Source: Treponema sp. (GTDB lineage: Bacteria; Spirochaetota; Spirochaetia; Treponematales; Treponemataceae). Taken from it: DNA of 10,954 bases. The first letter of the stretch is position 1. Every line of letters begins with the position of its first letter. Location: assembly GCA_017453705.1 (NCBI GenBank), contig JAFTEK010000021.1:1-10954 (forward strand). Reading direction: 5' to 3'. The notes beneath the pieces are model-generated. The model made no database searches. It saw only the letters and a list, made by a program, of their open reading frames with translations, and was not told the DNA's origin. Position numbers and translations under genes: made by a program. Positions 6,231 through 10,954 of the stretch are shown here, one piece after another.

Positions 6231-6282
6231 AAATGAATAGCAACAGGCTTTGTGGCTCGCGTGTTTTTAGGCGTTTGCAGGC

Positions 6283-6306
6283 GGCATTATGCTTTAGCAT
6301 TATGCC
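6283..6306 (-). other. Hairpin just beyond the minus-strand membrane-protein gene
   Basis: The 10-nt arms (6283-6292 and 6297-6306) pair except for one central T-T mismatch, with a 4-nt loop; the same element also reads as a direct repeat of GCATTATGC. It lies 10 bp past the stop of the 6316-6768 gene. No T-run follows on the minus strand, so it is at best a weak or factor-assisted terminator. The rest of 6231-6315 shows nothing else. Confidence 0.45.
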
Positions 6307-6315
6307 TTGTCCGTT

Positions 6316-6768
6316 TTAATATTTTGAGTGTACCAGTATTCTCTTATGGGTGGCGTTTTTTATCAGCTTAAAAAGGATATGCTTGACGCAGAGTATTAGC
6401 AGCATCCAGAGTATGTAAAAGAAAGCGCACATTGGCAGGAAAAAAACGCTGTCGCCCGGCATGAATCCGCCTGTCAGTTTAAGGTAGATGATGAGCATTA
6501 CAATGGGAATAAGAAACATCTCCAGAATCCATGCGATTTTGCCGCCCTTCGTCAGCAGGTAGTCCAGCACCATTTTTTTGCCGTCCACAGAGAAGTAGCC
6601 TGTCACCAACATTCCAATGCTGCTGACGGGCTTAAGCGTGAACATGCTTGGAAAGAAGATGCCCGTATACAGCTTGCCGTCGGCTATTTTTTTGAGCTTG
6701 CCCACCACTTCCTCAGGGCTTTGCGGAAAGATTTCGTATTCCTCATGCTCAATCGGAAAGAAATTCAT
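6316..6768 (-). CDS. Small two-helix membrane protein of unknown function
   Basis: The 150-residue product has a soluble, acidic N-terminal part (1-75) with Phe/Tyr-rich strands, then two hydrophobic helices at about 79-98 and 108-128 and a basic tail (Lys-His-Ile-Leu-Phe-Lys-Leu-Ile and His-Lys-Arg). A PH-like or DUF-type membrane protein is possible, but I do not recognise it. The ATG overlaps the stop of the upstream GtrA-family gene in an ATGA arrangement (6765-6768), so translation is coupled and the two products probably act together in the inner membrane. Confidence 0.75.
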   Translation of the reverse strand: MNFFPIEHEEYEIFPQSPEEVVGKLKKIADGKLYTGIFFPSMFTLKPVSSIGMLVTGYFSVDGKKMVLDYLLTKGGKIAWILEMFLIPIVMLIIYLKLTGGFMPGDSVFFLPMCAFFYILWMLLILCVKHILFKLIKNATHKRILVHSKY

Positions 6769-7319
6769 GCCTGCTGCTCATCCCCTTCCGTTTTCTTGGC
6801 TTTGAACACGAAGAGCTTGCTGATGATGTAATTCAAAACGATTATGACAAACTGGGCGAATAGCTTGACTATGAGATCCCATGAATCCTTGCTGACCGGC
6901 AGGGCGGATGCTATGTGCTCCCCAAGCCATGTAATCAGTACAAAGACAATCGCTTCTTCAACAATAAGGGTGAAAATCCTGCCGCCAAAGAAGGAAGCCA
7001 TCTCCTTGACAAGACCTGCGTTGCTCTCAGCCTTGGACTGGAATACCCATGTTTTGTTTGTGAAATACTGAAAGAGGACGCAGATGACCCAGCAGAGGGC
7101 GGTTGCCAGTATTTCCTGCATTCCCATCACGGTGTGGGTCAGGAAGAAGAGTGCCATGTTCAGGAAGAAAGCCAGCCCCCCGAAGAATAGGTAGAGCAGG
7201 ACTTCCCGGTGCTTGTCAAAGAAGGGTTGGAAAATCCGCAGTATGGGCAGTCCCATCAGCCTGTCGAATATGTCCGTGTTGCGTTCCGTTGTTTTTACTG
7301 TCTCTGTCGTGTCAGGCAT
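6765..7319 (-). CDS. GtrA-family membrane protein
   Basis: The 184-residue product has a polar N-terminal tail of about 38 residues, then four membrane helices at roughly 41-61, 69-87, 108-131 and 148-170. Both family landmarks are present: Asn-Lys-Thr-Trp-Val-Phe (88-93) after helix 2, and Asn-Tyr-Ile-Ile-Ser-Lys-Leu-Phe-Val-Phe (163-172) in helix 4. GtrA proteins are linked to moving polyprenyl-phosphate-bound sugars across the inner membrane for surface polysaccharide or glycan modification. No glycosyltransferase lies beside this one, so its substrate cannot be read from context. It is the first gene of a two-gene minus-strand unit and is transcribed divergently from the antiporter. Confidence 0.88.
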   Translation of the reverse strand: MPDTTETVKTTERNTDIFDRLMGLPILRIFQPFFDKHREVLLYLFFGGLAFFLNMALFFLTHTVMGMQEILATALCWVICVLFQYFTNKTWVFQSKAESNAGLVKEMASFFGGRIFTLIVEEAIVFVLITWLGEHIASALPVSKDSWDLIVKLFAQFVIIVLNYIISKLFVFKAKKTEGDEQQA

Positions 7320-7328
7320 CGTTCTGAC

Positions 7329-7358
7329 ATTATAATTGATTTTGCCTAGAAAAGTCTA
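7329..7358 (-). promoter_or_regulatory. Promoter of the GtrA gene, minus strand
   Basis: On the minus strand there is a perfect TATAAT (7334 to 7329) with a moderate -35 TAGACT (7358 to 7353) at 18-bp spacing. The -10 ends 9 nt before the ATG at 7319, and no Shine-Dalgarno is present in those 9 nt. This predicts a leaderless or nearly leaderless mRNA. The elements interleave with the divergent antiporter promoter. Confidence 0.62.
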
Positions 7359-7364
7359 TATAAT
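7336..7364 (+). promoter_or_regulatory. Promoter of the antiporter gene
   Basis: TTGATT (7336-7341), a 17-bp spacer and a perfect TATAAT (7359-7364). The -10 ends 8 nt before ATG 7373, so the predicted transcription start falls on or next to the start codon. No Shine-Dalgarno is present. Confidence 0.75.
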
Positions 7365-7372
7365 GACCGACT

Positions 7373-8560
7373 ATGGACACATTGGACATACTCAGGCAGC
7401 TCGCCATAATCATCATATTCGCCAAGCTCTTTGGGCTGACCGCCCGCAAGCTCCATGCCCCTCAGGTCGCCGGGGAAATCATCGCCGGCCTTTTCATAGG
7501 ACCCAGCCTGCTTGGATGGGTGCAAGGCTCTTCATTCCTGTCCGGCATGGCGGAGATAGGCGTGATAATGCTGATGTTCAACGCGGGGCTGGGCACCAAC
7601 ATAAAGGATCTCAAGAAATCAGGGCTAAAGGCGACCCTCATCGCCTGTGCCGGGGTCTCCGTTCCCCTCGTAGCGGGGACATTCCTCTTTATGCTGACCT
7701 ACGGCTTTTCCGCCCCCGGCTCGGAGGAATTCTACCGGGCACTGTACATAGGCACGATACTTACGGCTACCTCCGTCAGCATTACCGTCCAGACCCTCAA
7801 GGAGCTGGGCAAGCTCCAGAACTTCGTGGGAACTACAATCATGAGCGCGGCGATAATCGATGATGTTATCGGAATCATCGTCGTCACCCTCGTGATAGGC
7901 TTCAAGAACCCCTCTTCCAGCGTGCTTAGGGTCATCGTGCAGACAGTCCTCTTCTTTGCCTTCGCGCTCGTGTTCGGGGTGGCCTTCCACAAGGTGTTCA
8001 AGCTTTTCGAGAAGCGTTATGTCCACACAAGGCGGATACCCATCGTTGGCCTTGCCCTCGCGTTCAGCCTTTCATACATTGCCCAGAGGTTCTTCAATGT
8101 CGCTGACATAACCGGAGCCTACATTGCCGGGGTCATACTCTGCTCAACGAAGGATTCCAGCTATATTGCCCGCAAGATGGACATCAACTCCTATATGCTC
8201 TTCGGCCCGGTGTTCTTCGCGTCAATCGGGCTTCAGACCAACATAAGGACGGTGGACTCCTCCATCATCCTTTTCTCGCTCGCCTTCGTCCTGGTCGGAA
8301 TGTTGTCCAAGGTCATAGGCTGCGGAGGCTTCTCCCGGCTCCTGGGGTTCAGCGCGCATGACAGCCTTAAAATCGGCTGCGGCATGATGACACGCGGCGA
8401 GGTCGCCCTCATCGTAGCCCAGCGGGGGCTTGCGGCGGGTCTTCTGGAGCACTCCTTCTTTACCGCCGTCATACTTCTTATAGTCGTCAGCTCCGTTCTG
8501 ACCCCTGTTATCCTCAAGGCCGTCTACTCACGCGACAAGGACAGCGCTCCTTACCAATAA
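7373..8560 (+). CDS. CPA2-type cation/proton antiporter
   Basis: The 395-residue inner-membrane protein is almost wholly hydrophobic, with about 12-13 helices. Family landmarks (Na+/H+ exchanger family, NapA/KefB branch) are Gln-Val-Ala-Gly-Glu-Ile-Ile-Ala-Gly near the N-terminus, Phe-Asn-Ala-Gly-Leu, the unwound helix Thr-Ala-Thr-Ser-Val-Ser-Ile, and the ion-binding pair Asp163-Asp164. Later come Phe-Phe-Ala-Ser-Ile-Gly-Leu, a Lys in Leu-Ser-Lys-Val-Ile-Gly, and Met-Thr-Arg-Gly-Glu-Val. Paired Asp at this point is typical of electrogenic CPA2 exchangers. The protein should swap Na+ or K+ for H+ in pH and ion homeostasis; which ion cannot be told. There is no C-terminal RCK/TrkA domain, unlike KefB/KefC. 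The gene looks richer in C-ending codons than its neighbours. Confidence 0.92.
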   Translation: MDTLDILRQLAIIIIFAKLFGLTARKLHAPQVAGEIIAGLFIGPSLLGWVQGSSFLSGMAEIGVIMLMFNAGLGTNIKDLKKSGLKATLIACAGVSVPLVAGTFLFMLTYGFSAPGSEEFYRALYIGTILTATSVSITVQTLKELGKLQNFVGTTIMSAAIIDDVIGIIVVTLVIGFKNPSSSVLRVIVQTVLFFAFALVFGVAFHKVFKLFEKRYVHTRRIPIVGLALAFSLSYIAQRFFNVADITGAYIAGVILCSTKDSSYIARKMDINSYMLFGPVFFASIGLQTNIRTVDSSIILFSLAFVLVGMLSKVIGCGGFSRLLGFSAHDSLKIGCGMMTRGEVALIVAQRGLAAGLLEHSFFTAVILLIVVSSVLTPVILKAVYSRDKDSAPYQ

Positions 8561-8579
8561 TATCCACGCGACAAGGACA
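8529..8579 (+). repeat. 15-bp direct repeat across the antiporter stop
   Basis: CACGCGACAAGGACA occurs at 8529-8543 inside the last codons of the antiporter gene and again at 8565-8579, just after its TAA stop, 36 bp apart. The second copy is non-coding. It looks like a small duplication or the relic of an older, longer 3' end. Confidence 0.85.
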
Positions 8580-8619
8580 AATACTCTCTGCCATCGCAGT
8601 TCGGGACAAAGCCCCTGCC

Positions 8620-8648
8620 TTGTAAAGCCCCTTCTTTTCTGCTAGAAT
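8620..8648 (+). promoter_or_regulatory. Promoter of the RNase II-family gene
   Basis: The -35 TTGTAA (8620-8625), a 17-bp spacer and TAGAAT (8643-8648), preceded by TG at 8640-8641 as an extended -10. The -10 ends 11 nt before ATG 8660, giving a predicted leader of only a few bases. The 11 nt contain no Shine-Dalgarno. Confidence 0.62.
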
Positions 8649-8659
8649 AAGCCAACTTT

Positions 8660-10627
8660 ATGGCAGATAACACTACGACACTCGACACCAATGCGGTGGT
8701 CATATACAAATCCGCCGCAGCGGTCATAACAGGCAAGGCGGAGAACGGCAAGTTTCCCATCCGCTACCAGTCCACCCCGGCGACGGCTACAAAGCCCGCT
8801 GTCTATTCCCAGCAGAGCGTAAGGTTTAAAGATTTCACAGTCTTGAGCAGCAGCGGTGCTTCATCGCTGGAAAAGCTCTTGGACTGGGCGGCACAGAATG
8901 CCCCGTCTGAGGAAGAGATGTATGACAAGGAATGTTCCAATGCTCTGACCTTACAAGTCAAAGAATGTTATGAGCTTTTGTCTTCCGACGAGGAAACCGC
9001 AGCGGCCTCTCATTCTTTTGAGGACTTGGTTTCCCTTTTCCGTGGTGAGGTCAAGGCCGACGAGAGCTGGGGCAACTACCTTGCGCTCAAAAACACCGTG
9101 TTTTTCAAGCAGGATCTTAAGGCACTGATGGACGGCAAGCTCGTGTTCTGCCCAAGACCGCAGGCAGAAATTGATGAGCTTGTAAGAAAGGCCGACGCAA
9201 AGGGGCAGGAAGCCCAGAAGCGGGAGGAATTCCTGGTCCGTCTTAAGGAACGCAAGCTTTTGCCGGAAGATTCTATTTACATGACCGATGTGGAGAATCT
9301 GGCTTACGGTAAGACCGACAAGAGCCGGACGTTGCACGACGCGCACATAAAGGAGACCCCTGAAAGTGCGCATAAAATTCTTTTGGAGACGGGAATCTGG
9401 GACATAACCCGCAATCCCTATCCTATCCGCTGGGGCTTGAGCACCAAGAGCGCGACGGAAGGCCTTGCGTCCCCGCCGGATGAGGAGCGTCTTTCTGTGG
9501 ACGGCATTTCCTATGCCATAGACAATGAGTATTCCACTGATCCCGATGATGCAGTTGCCTGGGACGGCTCGTTTCTTTGGGTGCACATAGCCGATCCTGC
9601 GAGCACGGTTGCCCCGGACAGCTCCATTGACCGCTCGGCACGCGCCAGGGGGGCAACCCTTTACTTGCCGGAGGGGGCTGCCCGTATGTTGGCCGAGGAT
9701 TGCCTGGAGGACTATGCCCTTGGGCTTACGGAGAAGAGCCGCGCCCTGTCATTCCGCATAAAGCTGGATTCCGACGGTAATATCGTTGACTGCTCTGTGT
9801 TCAAGACTCTGGTTAATGTCAAGCGTCTCACTTACAAGCAGGCTGACACGATGAAGGACAGTGGTGATCTGAAAAAGCTCTTTGAGATAGCCCGTAAGAA
9901 CGTGGAGCGGCGGGTCAAGTCCGGGGCTGTGATGATAGATATCCCCCAGGTTCACATCTCTCTTGACGAGAATAAGCATGTCACTATCGAACCGGATGAG
10001 AGAACTGAAAGCTCTGAGATGATAAGGGAAATGATGCTGCTGGCAGGGGAGGGGGCTGCCCACTTTGCCTTCAAGAACCGCATTCCATTCCCCTTCATAA
10101 GCCAGGATGCCCCCACATTGCCACAGGAGCTGCCTGACGGCCTTGCGGGTCAGTTCCGTTTAAGACGATGTATGCACAAACGCTCTGTTGGTATTACCCC
10201 TTCCATGCACTGTGGATTGGGCTTGGCCATGTACACCCAGGTCACAAGCCCCCTCCGCCGTTACAGTGACCTCATAGCCCACCAGCAGCTCAGGGCTTTT
10301 TTGGACGGCAGAAAGCTCATAGAGAAAGATGAAATGCTCATGCGCATAAGTGAAGGCGACGCGGGCTTTCAGGCCGCCCACAAAGCAGAGCGCAAAACAG
10401 ATATGCACTGGACTCTTGTGTATCTTTTGCAGAACCCCGGCTGGACGGGGGAGGCAATCCTTGTGGACAGGGGCGGCAAGCAGCCCCAGCTCTTTATTCC
10501 ATCTCTCGGTCTTGAGACCTACATGGGGGTGGAGGACAGCCTGCCCCTTAACGGAAAAATCAGGATAAAAGCAGACAAGATAAACCTAAGCGAACAGACG
10601 GTGGAGTTTATACGGGCGGATGAATAG
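8660..10627 (+). CDS. RNase II/R family 3'-5' exoribonuclease
   Basis: The 655-residue product carries a complete RNB catalytic domain (about 270-590). Asp288, Asp294, Asp296 and Asp297 have the exact 0/+6/+8/+9 spacing of the four catalytic, metal-binding Asp residues of RNase II. Thr-Ser-Pro-Leu-Arg-Arg-Tyr (529-535) is the second family signature and contains the RNA-phosphate-contacting Arg. The N-terminal 260 residues do not show obvious cold-shock domains; the first 60 look like a small beta barrel and the rest is helical. The last 65 residues (Trp-Thr-Gly-Glu-Ala onward) may be a degenerate S1-like barrel. The enzyme degrades single-stranded RNA processively from the 3' end. It is longer than a typical RNase II and shorter than RNase R, so I give no gene symbol. 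Confidence 0.9.
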   Translation: MADNTTTLDTNAVVIYKSAAAVITGKAENGKFPIRYQSTPATATKPAVYSQQSVRFKDFTVLSSSGASSLEKLLDWAAQNAPSEEEMYDKECSNALTLQVKECYELLSSDEETAAASHSFEDLVSLFRGEVKADESWGNYLALKNTVFFKQDLKALMDGKLVFCPRPQAEIDELVRKADAKGQEAQKREEFLVRLKERKLLPEDSIYMTDVENLAYGKTDKSRTLHDAHIKETPESAHKILLETGIWDITRNPYPIRWGLSTKSATEGLASPPDEERLSVDGISYAIDNEYSTDPDDAVAWDGSFLWVHIADPASTVAPDSSIDRSARARGATLYLPEGAARMLAEDCLEDYALGLTEKSRALSFRIKLDSDGNIVDCSVFKTLVNVKRLTYKQADTMKDSGDLKKLFEIARKNVERRVKSGAVMIDIPQVHISLDENKHVTIEPDERTESSEMIREMMLLAGEGAAHFAFKNRIPFPFISQDAPTLPQELPDGLAGQFRLRRCMHKRSVGITPSMHCGLGLAMYTQVTSPLRRYSDLIAHQQLRAFLDGRKLIEKDEMLMRISEGDAGFQAAHKAERKTDMHWTLVYLLQNPGWTGEAILVDRGGKQPQLFIPSLGLETYMGVEDSLPLNGKIRIKADKINLSEQTVEFIRADE

Positions 10628-10650
10628 GCAACAGGCAGCAAGGAGGGCTG

Positions 10651-10954
10651 CTACTCCACGCGGCTGAACAAGTCCACCCTGGTAAAGCTGTCGCGTGGTT
10701 CCCCTTTGCAGCCAACCAGTTCTTCCAGGCACTGCTGGGGGGAGACTTCCTTGTTTAGAACCCTGTAAAGGGCATCACAGATGGGAAGCCTGAGCTTTTT
10801 CTGGGCTGCAACTTGATGGACGTACTTGCAGGCTACGGCTCCTTCCGGCAGGTAGCCAATCTTCTTTACATTGGCAATCAAGTCGTCCAAGTCCTTGAAC
10901 TGGGACAGCATGTCCGTCTTGATGATATCCTGGCCAAACCTCCTGTTGCGCCCG
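10651..10954 (-). CDS. gpsA: Glycerol-3-phosphate dehydrogenase [NAD(P)+], C-terminal part
   Basis: The minus-strand frame is open from the window edge to the TAG at 10651, giving about 100 residues of the C-terminus. It begins with Gly-Arg-Asn-Arg-Arg-Phe-Gly, the conserved substrate-site segment of GpsA. It continues through Tyr-Leu-Pro-Glu-Gly and Leu-Pro-Ile-Cys-Asp-Ala-Leu-Tyr-Arg-Val-Leu, matching the helical C-terminal domain. Met at 10911 is internal, not the start. The enzyme reduces dihydroxyacetone phosphate to sn-glycerol 3-phosphate for phospholipid synthesis. It converges on the RNase gene with a 23-bp gap that contains only a weak 5-bp hairpin without a T-tract. Confidence 0.88.
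   Translation of the reverse strand, partial: GRNRRFGQDIIKTDMLSQFKDLDDLIANVKKIGYLPEGAVACKYVHQVAAQKKLRLPICDALYRVLNKEVSPQQCLEELVGCKGEPRDSFTRVDLFSRVE

Noticed and set aside
7336..7863. 175-residue plus-strand frame overlapping the antiporter start
   Set aside because: It is an Arg/His/Pro-rich shadow of the antiporter gene in another frame and would run through the antiporter promoter.
8951..9586. 211-residue minus-strand frame inside the RNase gene
   Set aside because: It is antisense to a clear RNB-family gene, with no recognisable domain or ribosome binding site.
10628..10650. Bidirectional terminator between the RNase gene and gpsA
   Set aside because: Only a 5-bp stem (GCAGC/GCTGC) without a T-tract on either strand.

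Overview
The window is about 11 kb of densely packed chromosomal DNA, close to 50% GC by eye. It looks like a host- or gut-associated spirochaete of the Treponema type. That call is inference: it rests on a secreted outer-membrane barrel protein ending in Phe, a Ser-rich exported lineage-type protein, an rsmG gene that is not next to mnmG or parAB, and a GAF/HD-GYP regulator. No rRNA, tRNA, CRISPR array, transposase or phage gene was seen.

Layout. (1) Bases 1-605: the 3' part of a repeat protein with ten 15-residue units framed by two Cys-Thr-Cys-Cys motifs, closed by a strong terminator. (2) 614-1846: an outer-membrane beta-barrel gene with its own promoter, a perfect Shine-Dalgarno and a 3' hairpin. 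(3) 1828-4316: a three-gene operon whose promoter lies inside and just after that hairpin: an HEXXH zinc-peptidase-like protein with a possible ParB/DUF3102-like helix-turn-helix and a coiled coil, an exported Ser-rich protein of unknown function, and rsmG (16S rRNA G527 methyltransferase). (4) 4317-4548: a 232-bp spacer filled largely by seven degenerate 17-bp tandem repeats. (5) 4549-6230: a GAF/HD-GYP cyclic-di-GMP phosphodiesterase-type regulator followed by two hairpins. (6) 6316-7319, minus strand: a GtrA-family membrane protein translationally coupled to a small two-helix membrane protein. (7) 7373-8560: a CPA2-type cation/proton antiporter, divergent from the GtrA pair through overlapping promoters. 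(8) 8660-10627: an RNase II/R family exoribonuclease. (9) 10651-10954, minus strand: the C-terminal end of gpsA, cut by the window edge.

Most of these genes are housekeeping or envelope functions and do not form one pathway. The less ordinary content is the Cys-capped repeat protein, the metallopeptidase/DNA-binding-like fusion, the 17-bp tandem array, and a promoter theme. Four genes (1866+, 7319-, 7373+, 8660+) have a TATAAT-like -10 box ending only 8-11 nt before the start codon and no Shine-Dalgarno, which predicts leaderless or nearly leaderless mRNAs. The outer-membrane gene at 679 instead has an ordinary leader with AAAGGAGG.
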